Positions 8,766 through 18,052 of a DNA stretch of 64,000 bases are shown here, in pieces. The stretch is taken from assembly GCA_046329815.1 (NCBI GenBank), contig JAXLTY010000001.1:1942150-2006149 (forward strand). Reading direction: 5' to 3'. Position numbers and translations under genes: made by a program. The DNA is from JADJSS01 sp046329815 (GTDB lineage Bacteria; Bacteroidota; Bacteroidia; Chitinophagales; JADIYW01). The stretch's first letter is position 1. Every line of letters begins with the position of its first letter. The notes below the pieces were generated by a model. It saw only the letters and a program-made list of their open reading frames with translations. It was not told the origin of the DNA and made no database searches.

Positions 8766-9554
8766 TCATAGATTCGTTTTGATCTTCACCAGTTTATCCA
8801 ACAAACTTTTTACTTCACTTAACGCCAGCATGTTTGCGCCATCGCTCAATGCTTCTTTTGGATTTGGATGCGTTTCTAAGAAGATGCCATTTGCGCCCGA
8901 AACGATAGCGCACTTAGCTAAAGTCTCAATAAACTCAGGTTTGCCACCGCTGATGCCTTCGCTTTTGTTCGGTTGCTGTACGGAATGTGTTGCATCAAAA
9001 ATGACAGGAAAACCAAATGCTTTCATCAGTTGGATATTTCTGAAATCAACGATCAGGTCATTGTAGCCGAATTGAGTACCGCGCTCTGTTAACCAAATAT
9101 TTTTGTTTTCTGTTGATGTCACTTTCTCAGCAGCGAAACGCATCATATCTGCATTGACGAATTGTCCTTTTTTAATGTTGACTGTTTTTCCGGTTTTTCC
9201 GGCAGCAATTAATAATTCTGTTTGTCGGCACAAGAACGCAGGAATTTGTATCACATCAACAATGTCTTTTACTTTCTCGCAATCGGTTGTTTCATGTACA
9301 TCAGTTAAAATCGGAATATTGAATTTACTTTTTACATCAGCTAAAATCTGCAATGCTTTTTCTTCACCGATTGTTGTAAACGAATCCAGTTTGCTGCGGT
9401 TTGCTTTTTTGTAAGATGCTTTAAAAATAAAAGGAATATTTAATTCAGTGGTTATAGCAACTAATTGTTCGGCAATCTCAAAACAAATGTCTTTGCTTTC
9501 CACCACACATGGACCGGCGATCAGGAAAAATTTATCGGTTTGTATATTCATCAT
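8766..9554 (-). CDS. kdsA: 3-deoxy-8-phosphooctulonate (KDO-8-P) synthase
   Basis: About 262 residues from tandem ATGs at 9554/9551. The enzyme joins PEP and arabinose 5-phosphate to form KDO-8-P for lipopolysaccharide core. Family motifs seen: AGPCVVES near the N-terminus, FKASYKKANRS, ILTDVHE, QIPAFLCRQT, NIKKGQF, LTERGTQFGY and FDATHSVQ, all typical of the DAHP/KDO-8-P synthase barrel. The frame also opens at a TTG overlapping the rarA stop, but the ATG pair is preferred. It lies directly downstream of rarA on the same strand, so the two are probably one transcript. Confidence 0.95.
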   Translation of the reverse strand: MMNIQTDKFFLIAGPCVVESKDICFEIAEQLVAITTELNIPFIFKASYKKANRSKLDSFTTIGEEKALQILADVKSKFNIPILTDVHETTDCEKVKDIVDVIQIPAFLCRQTELLIAAGKTGKTVNIKKGQFVNADMMRFAAEKVTSTENKNIWLTERGTQFGYNDLIVDFRNIQLMKAFGFPVIFDATHSVQQPNKSEGISGGKPEFIETLAKCAIVSGANGIFLETHPNPKEALSDGANMLALSEVKSLLDKLVKIKTNL

Positions 9555-9568
9555 CACAAGGTAATAAA

Positions 9569-10825
9569 TCAATAATCATATTTTTTATTCCAGCGTTCTT
9601 TCAAAAATTTCCGCAATTCGTTTTCACGTGCATTATTGCCCGGATCATAAAATTTTGTTCCACTAATTGCTTCAGGCAAATATTCTAAGTCAATAAAATT
9701 CTTTTCAAAAGAATGCGCGTACTGGTAATCTTTTCCGTAGTTCAGATTTTTCATCAGTTTGGTTGGTGCATTGCGCAAATGCAATGGCACAGACAAATCG
9801 CTTGTTTTATCAGCTAAAGCCAATGCATCATTAATTGCCATATAACTAGCATTGCTTTTTGGTGAAGATGCCAGATAAGTAACACATTGAGCTAATATAA
9901 TTCTGCATTCAGGATAACCAATTGTAGTCACAGCTTGAAAGCACGCATTTGCTAACAATAATGCATTTGGATTGGCGTTGCCAATATCTTCACTTGCTAA
10001 TATCAGTAATCGTCGAGCAATAAATTTTGGATCTTCGCCGCCGTTGATCATGCGCGCCATCCAATACAATGCAGCATTCGGATCGCTGCCACGAATGGAT
10101 TTTATAAACGCTGAAATAATATCATAATGCTGTTCGCCGCTTTTATCATAACGCGCGATGTAAGTTTGTATAATTTCTTCTACAAAAACATTCGTGATGG
10201 TTTTGTCTTCTTTTAAATTTTCACAAACCAGTTCCAGTACATTCAATAATTTTCGAGCATCACCGCCGGAAAAATAAAACAAAGCATCATATTCTTGAAC
10301 GACAATTTTTTCCTGCTTTAAAATTTCGTCTTCCTGCAAAGCTGTATCAATAATTTTTTTTAGATCATCTGTTTCCAGTGATTTTAAAACATACACTTGT
10401 GAGCGAGATAACAATGCAGCATTCACTTCAAAAGAAGGATTTTCAGTCGTAGCGCCAATTAAAATAATCGTTCCGTTTTCAACTGCGCCAAGCAACGCGT
10501 CTTGTTGTGATTTATTAAAGCGATGAATTTCATCGATAAATAAAACTTTAGTGCCGAATGTTTTCGCTTCGTCGATTACACTTCGCAATTCTTTTACACC
10601 GGACGAAATAGCGCTTAATTGTTCAATCGGTAAGTTTGCATGATTGGCTAAAACTCTTGCTAAAGTAGTTTTGCCAACGCCTGGCGGACCCCAAAATATC
10701 ATCGAATGCAGCTTGCCTTTGTCAATGATCTGGCGCAGAGCTTTGCCTTGTCCTAATAAATGTTCCTGACCAATAATCTGGTCAATCGTTTTCGGACGCA
10801 TTCGTTCGGCTAATGGAATTTGCAT
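9569..10825 (-). CDS. rarA: Replication-associated recombination protein A (AAA+ ATPase)
   Basis: About 418 residues (RarA/MgsA/WRNIP1 family). Seen: N-terminal PLAERMRPKTIDQIIGQEHL, Walker A GPPGVGKTT, Walker B VLFIDEIHRFNKSQQDALL, sensor-1 ATTENPSFEVNAALLSRSQV, then the C-terminal tetramerisation part with GSDPNAALYWMARMINGGEDP. The family acts at stalled forks with RecA and SSB. Two starts are possible: ATG at 10840 and ATG at 10825. A TATCTTTA -7 element lies at 10837-10830, so the 10840 ATG would be at or before the transcription start, favouring 10825 (MQIPLAERMRP), with an almost leaderless mRNA. Confidence 0.93.
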   Translation of the reverse strand: MQIPLAERMRPKTIDQIIGQEHLLGQGKALRQIIDKGKLHSMIFWGPPGVGKTTLARVLANHANLPIEQLSAISSGVKELRSVIDEAKTFGTKVLFIDEIHRFNKSQQDALLGAVENGTIILIGATTENPSFEVNAALLSRSQVYVLKSLETDDLKKIIDTALQEDEILKQEKIVVQEYDALFYFSGGDARKLLNVLELVCENLKEDKTITNVFVEEIIQTYIARYDKSGEQHYDIISAFIKSIRGSDPNAALYWMARMINGGEDPKFIARRLLILASEDIGNANPNALLLANACFQAVTTIGYPECRIILAQCVTYLASSPKSNASYMAINDALALADKTSDLSVPLHLRNAPTKLMKNLNYGKDYQYAHSFEKNFIDLEYLPEAISGTKFYDPGNNARENELRKFLKERWNKKYDY

Positions 10826-10829
10826 GTAG

Positions 10830-10837
10830 TAAAGATA
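10830..10837 (-). promoter_or_regulatory. -7 element directly before rarA
   Basis: TATCTTTA on the minus strand (one mismatch to TAnnTTTG) lies 4 bp before the ATG at 10825; a TTG about 16 bp further upstream can serve as the -33 element. Transcription would begin close to the start codon. Confidence 0.4.
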
Positions 10838-10898
10838 CATAAATTGGTACAGACAAAAACGCTTATGTTAATGCAAATAGACTAATTGAAAAATATTG

Positions 10899-10906
10899 TA
10901 TATTTG
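10899..10906 (+). promoter_or_regulatory. -7 element for the 10.9-kb membrane protein gene
   Basis: TATATTTG, an exact TAnnTTTG match, 15 bp before the ATG at 10922. No convincing -33 TTG at the usual distance. Confidence 0.45.
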
Positions 10907-10921
10907 TAAAAAAACGGATTT

Positions 10922-11524
10922 ATGCTTAGATGTTTAATTTTTATTTCCATGTTGACTTTAGGTTTTGTTTCTTATGGGCAAACGAATATGGAAGAAGTCG
11001 TTTATTTAAAAGATGGAAGTAGTTTAAGAGGAACGATTTTAGAGCAAATTCCTAATGAAACATTGAAAATTCAAACTAAAGACGGTAGTATTTTTGTTTG
11101 CAAATTTAGTGATGTCTTAAAGATTACTAAAGAAAAAGTGTTTAAATCACTTTATTATGCCAACTTAAATACAGACAATGAAAGATTATTAAAACAGTAT
11201 AAAGCTTCCGGCATTGGATTGACGACAACTGCCGGTGTATGTATTGTGATTGGAAGTGCTTGTTTCGCAGGCGGCAGAAACAGAAGTGATTATTATAGTC
11301 CAGGTGGATTTATTGCCGGAATTACCTTTTTGTGTGCATCGACTCCATTCTTAATTTCAGGTCCAATTATGTTATCCAGATATCGTAACTTAAAAAGAGA
11401 AATTAAAAGTCAAAAAGAATTATCGTTTGCACCAAGTATTCGATCGCATAATTTAGATGGAATATCATCTAATGCTTCATCTGCATTATTAACTTATGGC
11501 GTTTCGTTTAAATTCAATTTCTAA
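10922..11524 (+). CDS. Secreted/membrane protein with DGS-GTI beta motif, unknown function
   Basis: 200 residues. It begins with a signal peptide (MLRCLIFISMLTLGFVSYGQ), followed by a short beta region with VYLKDGSSLRGTILEQ and KDGSIFVCKFSDVLKI, a pattern common in Bacteroidota envelope proteins of unknown role. Two hydrophobic segments, about residues 97-118 and 127-148, look like membrane helices, then a soluble tail. The gene is divergent from rarA with 97 bp between starts and has its own -7 element. No enzymatic motif was seen. Confidence 0.7.
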   Translation: MLRCLIFISMLTLGFVSYGQTNMEEVVYLKDGSSLRGTILEQIPNETLKIQTKDGSIFVCKFSDVLKITKEKVFKSLYYANLNTDNERLLKQYKASGIGLTTTAGVCIVIGSACFAGGRNRSDYYSPGGFIAGITFLCASTPFLISGPIMLSRYRNLKREIKSQKELSFAPSIRSHNLDGISSNASSALLTYGVSFKFNF

Positions 11525-11529
11525 GTTGG

Positions 11530-11560
11530 TTTGCCATATAATTAAATATGCATAGCTTTA
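11530..11560 (+). promoter_or_regulatory. Promoter for the 11.6-kb lipoprotein gene
   Basis: TTTG at 11530-11533, 19 bp spacer, TAGCTTTA at 11553-11560. Both boxes and spacing fit the Bacteroidota consensus with one mismatch in the -7 box. Confidence 0.55.
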
Positions 11561-11576
11561 CTCAAATTTTTATACG

Positions 11577-12386
11577 TTGAAAAATATAAGTTTAATTTTA
11601 TTGGTTTTTATCTCTTTATTTTCGTGCAAAAAAGAAAATAATAAAGCAATAGGTTCAATGGATTTTGAACTGAGTGCTGTTACACCAAATCCAATTACTA
11701 TTTATCAAGGTGATATTAAAAACGACATTGCTTTATCTGTAAAATGGATGAATGGAAATGCAGAAACAATTACTATTACTTCAAGCAATTTGCCTTCAGG
11801 TGTGTCATTCAATCCTGTTTTACCAAAAACATATAGTGCATCAACCTTTACATTAAATACAGCAACAACTATTGTGCTGCCTGAGTTAGTAGTGTCCAAT
11901 AACGCAACACCAGGTACTTATCCAATCGTAATTACTGCAACCAGTTCAACAGGAACTGTAAAAACATTTACGATTAATTTGGTGATTGCACGTTGCATCA
12001 CGCAAACGGAAAGTTCTACTGTTGGTGTTTATAAAGGAAACTGGAAAGTATTAAATATAATAAGTGCTTTAGCGGATACTTTGACAATTACAAATTTTCT
12101 GAGTATTCCTGATGGTAAGGTTTATATTACATCAAAAGTGTTGAATTCGTTGATACTTACAGCAACAGTGAGTGGAAATAATTTAACTATAGCTGATATT
12201 ACGTTGCCAACAATACCTGTCAGTGTATTTACACTTACAAATGTTACAATAAACGGAACAGGAAGTTTTGATTGCAGCGGAAAGATATTGTCGTTAACAT
12301 TAAATATTGTAAGTGGAAATGTAGTAATCGGAACAGTACCTATAAGTATCGGCGGACAATCGATCAGCGGTGACTTTACACGATAA
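11577..12386 (+). CDS. Lipoprotein, beta-rich, unknown function
   Basis: 269 residues from a TTG start at 11577, which lies 16 bp after a good promoter. MKNISLILLVFISLFSCKKE is a lipoprotein signal. Residues about 30-140 look like an immunoglobulin-like domain rich in Thr, Ser and Val (LPSGVSFNP, GTYPIVITATSSTG), and the C-terminal half is a second beta-rich domain with repeated TVSGNNLTIADITLP-type strands. It is probably surface or periplasmic. It could bind a ligand or polymer, but nothing in the sequence indicates which. Confidence 0.7.
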   Translation: MKNISLILLVFISLFSCKKENNKAIGSMDFELSAVTPNPITIYQGDIKNDIALSVKWMNGNAETITITSSNLPSGVSFNPVLPKTYSASTFTLNTATTIVLPELVVSNNATPGTYPIVITATSSTGTVKTFTINLVIARCITQTESSTVGVYKGNWKVLNIISALADTLTITNFLSIPDGKVYITSKVLNSLILTATVSGNNLTIADITLPTIPVSVFTLTNVTINGTGSFDCSGKILSLTLNIVSGNVVIGTVPISIGGQSISGDFTR

Positions 12387-12420
12387 CCGATTCTTAATTA
12401 GGTAGAAATTCTGCTTTTTG

Positions 12421-12428
12421 TATATTTG
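12421..12428 (+). promoter_or_regulatory. -7 element directly before pyrD
   Basis: TATATTTG lies only 4 bp before the ATG at 12433, so the message would be leaderless or nearly so. This excludes the in-frame TTG at 12418 as a start. Confidence 0.45.
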
Positions 12429-12432
12429 GAGC

Positions 12433-13500
12433 ATGTACAAAATGCTGCGTTTTTTCCTGTTTAAATTAGATGCTGAAAAAGCGCATCATCTTACCTTAAA
12501 ATGGTTTAATTTTTTGATTCGAATTCCTTTCGTTCAATCTATTTTGAAGTTTTTATATGTTGTTGAAGACAAAAAATTAGAACGCAATTTATTTGGATTG
12601 ACGTTTAAGAATCCGGTTGGTTTGGCAGCAGGTTTAGATAAAAATGCGGAATGCATCGATGCGTTTGCAGCTATTGGTTTTGGCTTTATAGAAATTGGAA
12701 CCGTGACACCATTAGCGCAAGATGGCAATGAACAACCACGTTTATTTCGTTTAATAGAAGATCAGGCAATCATTAACAGAATGGGTTTTAACAATGGCGG
12801 AATGAGTGCTGTTAAAAGTAATATAGTAAACAGCAGGCAGTATGCATTTAAAAAACATACAACTCACGACTCACGACTCGTGACTATCATTGGTGGCAAT
12901 ATTGGTAAAAACAAAATAACACCAAACGAAAATGCTGTTGATGATTATTTGAAATGCTTTGACGCATTGTATGATGTCGTTGATTATTTTGTAGTGAATG
13001 TAAGCTCGCCGAATACACCGAATCTACGCGCTTTGCAAGAGAAAGAGCCATTGAAAGAATTATTATTTACCTTGCAAAATCAGAATAAATACAAACCAAA
13101 GCCAAAACCGATTTTATTAAAAATTGCTCCTGATCTGACCAATGAACAGTTGGACGATATTATTGAAATTGTTTTTGATACAAATTTAGATGGCATAGTT
13201 GCAACCAACACGACTATTTCGCGTGATAATTTATCGACAGAAAAAAATAACGTTGATGCCATTGGAAATGGTGGTTTGAGTGGAAAGCCATTGATGAAAC
13301 GATCTACAGAAATTATAAAATACATTGCAGAAAAATCACAACATAAAATTCCGATTATTGCAGTTGGCGGAATTATGACAGCGCAAGATGCGATGGATAA
13401 ACTCAATGCAGGCGCAAGTTTAGTGCAATTGTACACCGGTTTTATTTACGAAGGACCAAGTTTAATTAAAGAAATTAATCAGCGATTAATTAAAGCATAA
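12433..13500 (+). CDS. pyrD: Dihydroorotate dehydrogenase (quinone), class 2
   Basis: 355 residues. The membrane-associated enzyme oxidises dihydroorotate to orotate in pyrimidine synthesis, passing electrons to quinone. The N-terminal amphipathic membrane helix plus LDAEKAHHLTLKWF is typical of class 2. Further motifs: NPVGLAAGLDKNAE, GFGFIEIGTVTP, NRMGFNNGG, NIGKNK, FVVNVSSPNTPNLR (with the catalytic Ser), KIAPDLT, ATNTT, GGLSGKPL, and AVGGI for FMN phosphate. Residues HTTHDSRLVT just before the NIGKNK strand are encoded by a word repeat (12862-12884) and probably form an extra loop. The gene overlaps the convergent acetyltransferase gene by 22 bp. Confidence 0.94.
   Translation: MYKMLRFFLFKLDAEKAHHLTLKWFNFLIRIPFVQSILKFLYVVEDKKLERNLFGLTFKNPVGLAAGLDKNAECIDAFAAIGFGFIEIGTVTPLAQDGNEQPRLFRLIEDQAIINRMGFNNGGMSAVKSNIVNSRQYAFKKHTTHDSRLVTIIGGNIGKNKITPNENAVDDYLKCFDALYDVVDYFVVNVSSPNTPNLRALQEKEPLKELLFTLQNQNKYKPKPKPILLKIAPDLTNEQLDDIIEIVFDTNLDGIVATNTTISRDNLSTEKNNVDAIGNGGLSGKPLMKRSTEIIKYIAEKSQHKIPIIAVGGIMTAQDAMDKLNAGASLVQLYTGFIYEGPSLIKEINQRLIKA
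12862..12884. repeat. In-frame word repeat inside pyrD
   Basis: ACTCACG occurs twice in tandem (12862-12868, 12869-12875), followed by ACTCGTGAC, which also makes a small palindrome. The insertion keeps the pyrD frame. Confidence 0.55.
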
Positions 13501-14009
13501 ATATCCAGACTAATAAATTTTCCGTTTTTGACTTCGCAGTCTTTCATCGTACCTTCTAATTCAAAATGGAGCTTGTTCATTGCTTTTTTGCAAAGCAGAT
13601 TGTCGTTTTCTACAAATCCTTCAATTCTGTGCAAGCATAAATTGTTGAAACCATAATCGCAAATAACAGGCATTACTTCGGTCATCAAACCTTTGCTCCA
13701 ATATTCAGTTAACAGCCAAAATCCAATCTCTGCTTTTTTGTGTTCTTTGCTTAAATTATTAAAGCCACCAGCACCATAAAATTCTGTATTGTCTAATGAA
13801 CAAATTGCCCACCAAATGCCGGTTTCATTCTTTTCCAAATCAGCAAAGAAATCGAGTTGCGCTTTGGTTGCTTCCAAAGTAGTATAATTGACACCATAAT
13901 ATTTTATGATATCAGGATGCGAAAGACCTTTGAAAACATTTTCTAAATCGCTTTCATTGAACTGACGCAACAAACATCTTTCTGTTTTTAATATCGGAAA
14001 TATTTTCAT
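13479..14009 (-). CDS. GNAT-family N-acetyltransferase (RimJ/RimL type)
   Basis: 176 residues. N-terminal TERCLLRQFNESDLENVFK and the later WWAICSLDNTEFYGAGGFNNL, AEIGFWLLTEYWSKGLMTEV (acetyl-CoA-binding region) and LHRIEGFVENDNLLCKKAMNKL are typical of the Acetyltransf_3 subgroup that acetylates protein N-termini or small amines. The substrate cannot be inferred. The start overlaps the stop of the upstream LytTR gene by one base (TAATG), suggesting translational coupling, although no functional link is evident. Confidence 0.85.
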   Translation of the reverse strand: MKIFPILKTERCLLRQFNESDLENVFKGLSHPDIIKYYGVNYTTLEATKAQLDFFADLEKNETGIWWAICSLDNTEFYGAGGFNNLSKEHKKAEIGFWLLTEYWSKGLMTEVMPVICDYGFNNLCLHRIEGFVENDNLLCKKAMNKLHFELEGTMKDCEVKNGKFISLDIYALINR

Positions 14010-14770
14010 TATAGTGTATCTGAAATTTTTGCCAGCAAATCATCTTTCTTTCTGCGCGAAACTTCTATTTCTGCGCCGTTCATCATAATAACCTGTCCGC
14101 CATCGCCACGCACATATCTGCGTATATGTTTCAGGTTGATGATGTGCGATTGATGAACACGCACAAAATCATAATCTTCCAACAGTTCTTCAAAATATTT
14201 TAAAGGTTTTGAAGACATAATCATATCACTGGTTGTAAGAAATATTTTAGTGTAAGAAGAATCTGCATCAACATGAATAATTTCATCTAAAGAAGCAAAA
14301 TAAATTCCTTCCAAAGTAGAAATGGCCAGTTGTTTTTTGCCAAGATCTTTATTTGAAATACGCTGTTCCAGTAATTCAAACTGCTTACTTTTTATTTCAT
14401 CTGAAATCTTTACAGACAGTTTATGCACGGCACGAATCAATTCTTCAGGATCGACCGGTTTTAATAAATAATCCAGTGCACTGAAGCGAATGGCTTTCAC
14501 CGCGTATTGGCTGTAAGCGGTTGTAAATATTACTTCGAACGGACATTGATAATTATAATGTGTTAAAAGATCGAAGCCATTTTTTCCGGGCATTTCCACA
14601 TCTAAAAAAACAACGTCAGTAGGATTGTTGTCAATAAATTCAATGGCATTGTCAACACCATCACATTCTGCAATAACGCTTACTTGCGGACAAAATTTCT
14701 CAATCAGTTTGCGCAAAGCCAGTCTGTTATTTTTTTCATCATCTACCAAAATTGCTTTTATCGAATCCAT
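14009..14770 (-). CDS. LytTR-family response regulator
   Basis: 253 residues. Residues 1-125 are a receiver domain: acidic pair DDEKNN near the start, phospho-acceptor Asp in VVFLDVEMPG, Thr in FTTAYSQYAV and Lys in YLLKPVDPEEL. Residues about 150-253 are a LytTR DNA-binding domain (DEIIHVDADSSYTKIFL, FVRVHQSHIINLKHIRRYV). It lies 33 bp downstream of a large histidine kinase gene on the same strand, and the two surely form a two-component pair. Target promoters are unknown. Confidence 0.92.
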   Translation of the reverse strand: MDSIKAILVDDEKNNRLALRKLIEKFCPQVSVIAECDGVDNAIEFIDNNPTDVVFLDVEMPGKNGFDLLTHYNYQCPFEVIFTTAYSQYAVKAIRFSALDYLLKPVDPEELIRAVHKLSVKISDEIKSKQFELLEQRISNKDLGKKQLAISTLEGIYFASLDEIIHVDADSSYTKIFLTTSDMIMSSKPLKYFEELLEDYDFVRVHQSHIINLKHIRRYVRGDGGQVIMMNGAEIEVSRRKKDDLLAKISDTL

Positions 14771-14803
14771 ATTTTCAATTTTAAAAGTATAACAATATAC
14801 GAA

Positions 14804-17800
14804 CTAATTCAATTCCATTCTGACGATTACTTTAGTGCCGATAGGTAAATTTTGCTCATCATATAAATCAATAATATCTACGCTGTAATCAGTATCTTTT
14901 ATTTTATGCAATGTGTCAAACATTTCCTGCGTGATAATTGTGCCTAATGATTTGTGCTGTTTCTTTAAGTTCAATTCACCTGCTTTCACGCGGCCAATTC
15001 CATCGTCGGTAATTTCACAAATCAGATAATTATAGTTTTTGTAGAAATGAATATGAATATTTTTTTCGCCGACTTTTTTTAATAAGCCATGCCAAATTGC
15101 GTTTTCTACATACGGCTGGATTAACATCGATGGCATTTCGATTGCATATACATCAACGCCTTCTGTTCGGAAGTCATAATTAAATTGCTGATCGAAACGC
15201 AATGATTCCAGTTCTAAATACAACTTTAAATTTTCAATCACATCATGCAATGGAATGAATGTTTTTACAGAATTTTCCAATACGGAACGCACCAGTCTTG
15301 ACAGTTTGGTTAAGTAAGTTGATGCCTGCATATTCTGATCAGATAAAATCATTGCCTGAATGGAATTCATACAGTTGAAAATAAAATGCGGATTCATCTG
15401 TGCTACCAATGCTTTCAGTTTAATTTCTGCTAATTGCTTTTCATAAATTGAACGCTGATTTTCGAGTCGCATTTTTTCTCTGTGTTTCCTGCGTTCAGTT
15501 TTGATTCTGTTGGTAATAAAATAATACAGATAAAACCCAATAAATAAACCGGCAAAAATTCTGAAAAGCCATGTTTGCCAAAACAACGGTTTTATGCGGA
15601 AAGAAAACGTTGCAGGTTCTGAAGAAAAAACACCGTCGTTATTGCTCGCACGCACATAGAATATATAATTTCCGTGCGGCAATTTCGGATACGATGCGAA
15701 ATTACGATTTGTTCTGATCCAGTTCTTATCATAACCATCGAGTTTGTATTCAAAATTATTTTTTGGTGTATTCGCATAATCACTCGAAGCAAACTGAAAT
15801 TCAATATTGTTTTTGTTGTTTGGGAATTTTATTCTTTTGTCGTATGAACCATAATTCTGATAATCAAATTTTGTTTCGTCAACCTTTATAGAAGTAATAT
15901 TTACGGTTGGTTTGTAATTGTTGTAAGGAATGCTGGTTGGATCAATAATATTAAAACCATTGATTCCGCCAAATAAAAGTATATTGTTTTTTGTTTTAAA
16001 AAATGCACCTGTGTTAAACTCGTTGCTTTGTAAACCGTCATTGATATCGTAAGTTCTGATTTTTATTATAGATGGCTCGAATGTAGTAATGCCGCGATTT
16101 GTACTCATCCAGAATTTTCCGGCATCATCTTTTAAAATTGCATAAACAAAATTGTTGCTGAAACCGTTTTTTTCAGTAAAATTCTGTTCTATTTTTTTTG
16201 TTTTTTTATTGAATAAATAAATACCATTATTTCCTGTTGTGATCCAAAACCGATCGTTATCATAATCCAGTAAAGAATACAATTGCTCTGTTTTAAAATA
16301 ATCATTATTGATTTTTTGAATCGCTTTTTCATCAACAAAACCACTGTTTATATTGACATGAAATAAACCACCAGACGAAGCGATCCACCATGTTTGATCA
16401 TTGTCTTCTAAGATTTGCCTTGTTGTATTTGCAGTTTCAGTGAATTGAAAAGGCGCTAATTCAAACTGATTCTTATTTTTATTGAACTGGTAAATTGATT
16501 TTTCATTCAACGCATATACAATTCCGCTTTTTGATTCAAACAGACGAATATGAAAATAACGTGGAATCTTTAAGTTTTCATTTGAATTATTAGATGTAAA
16601 ATAGTAACGATAAAATGAGTTTCGTTCCGGAATATATTTGCAGATTCCGTTTAATGTTCCAACCCAAAGATTGCACTTTTCATCCATGAGTAAATCTTGG
16701 ACAACATCATTAGAAAGCGAACTTGATGAGTTATTGTTGCGCCAGTTAGAAAAAATATTTTCTTTAGTATTGAATTGATACAAGCCGCCACCGTCGGTGC
16801 CGATCCAGACGGTTTCGCTATCGCAACTTTCAAAGCTCAGAATGTATTTATTAGTAAGCCAAGTCGTTTTAAACGGCTCTTGTGTAATGTGCTTGAATTT
16901 ATATTTATAAGGCGAGAAAACTGCTAAACCTGAACCTTTGGTGCCTATCCAGAAAGTGCCGCTTTTGTCAAAATATATACTGGAAATTTTATTATCAGGC
17001 AATCCATTTAAATCGTATGGATCGTATTGGTATTCAATAAAACGTTTTTTTTCATGACTGTAAATCAGTAAACCATTCTGATATGATGCGATAAAGACAT
17101 TACCATCGTTATCAATTTTTATTCCGGTGATTTTGTCTTTCAACGCAATATATTTTGCTCGCTCAACAGGAAATGAATCAATGCTTATGAAATTCTTATC
17201 TGATTTATAAATACCTTTTTCCGTACCGATCCAGTAATTCTGATCGCCATCTTTTACGATCGTATTTATCTTCTTAGGAATTAAATTTTGCCATACCAGC
17301 GAAACACTTTTCAGTTTGAAAACTTTAGTGTCAATGTTATAAATGTAAAGTCGATTGTCTCTTCCGGAAACCAAGAAAGAAGAGCTGCCATTTTTGAGTA
17401 GCACTTCTTTGTATTCAGGCAACGGATCTACTTTTATACTGTATTCCAGATTCTTTGAGTTTGGTTTTTCCACCAATCGAACTTTGTATAAACTGTTTTC
17501 TGTTTGCAGCCACGCTGTCAGCGAATCTTCGATGATGATTTTATTGATTTGTAACGGATAAGCTGCATTGATAAATTTTTTACTGTCAAAAAAGTAAATG
17601 CTCAGACCTTTTCCTGTGCCGATCCAGAATAATCCTGGTTTTGATTCGGCAATACATTGCGTATAATTTGAAACCAGACTATTGTTGTTGCCGACTTCCT
17701 TTTTAATCGCAATAAAAGAATAACCATCATACCGGTTCAAACCTTCCTGCGTGCAAAACCACATAAAACCTTTGCTGTCCTGAAAAATAGAGTAAATACT

Positions 17801-17953
17801 GTTTTGCGAAAGACCGTTTTTAATGTCTATATTATCCAGTTTTAATTGCGAAACGTCAATACCATATGTTGTTGTATATTGAAAAAACAACATAAGCATC
17901 AATACATTTCTCAAAAAGGAAAATGAAAATATTTTATGCATTCTGGTTTGCAT
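14804..17953 (-). CDS. Two-component sensor: Reg_prop propellers, Y_Y_Y domain, His_kinase (LytS-type)
   Basis: About 1049 residues. An N-terminal signal or anchor segment (about residues 6-30) precedes two seven-bladed propellers made of Reg_prop repeats (ISQNSIYSIFQDSKGFMWFC, NKISSIYFDKSGTFWIGT, VVQDLLMDEKCNLWVGT and others), then a Y_Y_Y Ig-like domain (EYKLDGYDKNWI...), one membrane helix around residue 795, a coiled coil, and a LytS-type kinase with the phospho-His motif NPHFIFNCMNSIQ and an ATPase segment ending in DDGIGR. It likely senses something in the periplasm, often glycans in related systems, and signals to the LytTR regulator downstream. Starts at ATG 17953 or 17941 are both possible. 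Confidence 0.9.
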   Translation of the reverse strand: MQTRMHKIFSFSFLRNVLMLMLFFQYTTTYGIDVSQLKLDNIDIKNGLSQNSIYSIFQDSKGFMWFCTQEGLNRYDGYSFIAIKKEVGNNNSLVSNYTQCIAESKPGLFWIGTGKGLSIYFFDSKKFINAAYPLQINKIIIEDSLTAWLQTENSLYKVRLVEKPNSKNLEYSIKVDPLPEYKEVLLKNGSSSFLVSGRDNRLYIYNIDTKVFKLKSVSLVWQNLIPKKINTIVKDGDQNYWIGTEKGIYKSDKNFISIDSFPVERAKYIALKDKITGIKIDNDGNVFIASYQNGLLIYSHEKKRFIEYQYDPYDLNGLPDNKISSIYFDKSGTFWIGTKGSGLAVFSPYKYKFKHITQEPFKTTWLTNKYILSFESCDSETVWIGTDGGGLYQFNTKENIFSNWRNNNSSSSLSNDVVQDLLMDEKCNLWVGTLNGICKYIPERNSFYRYYFTSNNSNENLKIPRYFHIRLFESKSGIVYALNEKSIYQFNKNKNQFELAPFQFTETANTTRQILEDNDQTWWIASSGGLFHVNINSGFVDEKAIQKINNDYFKTEQLYSLLDYDNDRFWITTGNNGIYLFNKKTKKIEQNFTEKNGFSNNFVYAILKDDAGKFWMSTNRGITTFEPSIIKIRTYDINDGLQSNEFNTGAFFKTKNNILLFGGINGFNIIDPTSIPYNNYKPTVNITSIKVDETKFDYQNYGSYDKRIKFPNNKNNIEFQFASSDYANTPKNNFEYKLDGYDKNWIRTNRNFASYPKLPHGNYIFYVRASNNDGVFSSEPATFSFRIKPLFWQTWLFRIFAGLFIGFYLYYFITNRIKTERRKHREKMRLENQRSIYEKQLAEIKLKALVAQMNPHFIFNCMNSIQAMILSDQNMQASTYLTKLSRLVRSVLENSVKTFIPLHDVIENLKLYLELESLRFDQQFNYDFRTEGVDVYAIEMPSMLIQPYVENAIWHGLLKKVGEKNIHIHFYKNYNYLICEITDDGIGRVKAGELNLKKQHKSLGTIITQEMFDTLHKIKDTDYSVDIIDLYDEQNLPIGTKVIVRMELN

Positions 17954-18052
17954 CACTACAAAATATAAATTACTTAGGTATTAATCGAGTTTTTTCAAAA
18001 AAAAATGGAATGCAAAAGCATCCCAAAACATAGAAACATAAAAACCCACTTT

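Noticed and set aside
8689..9414. Plus-strand frames opposite kdsA
   Set aside because: They are shadows of kdsA, whose motifs are unmistakable.
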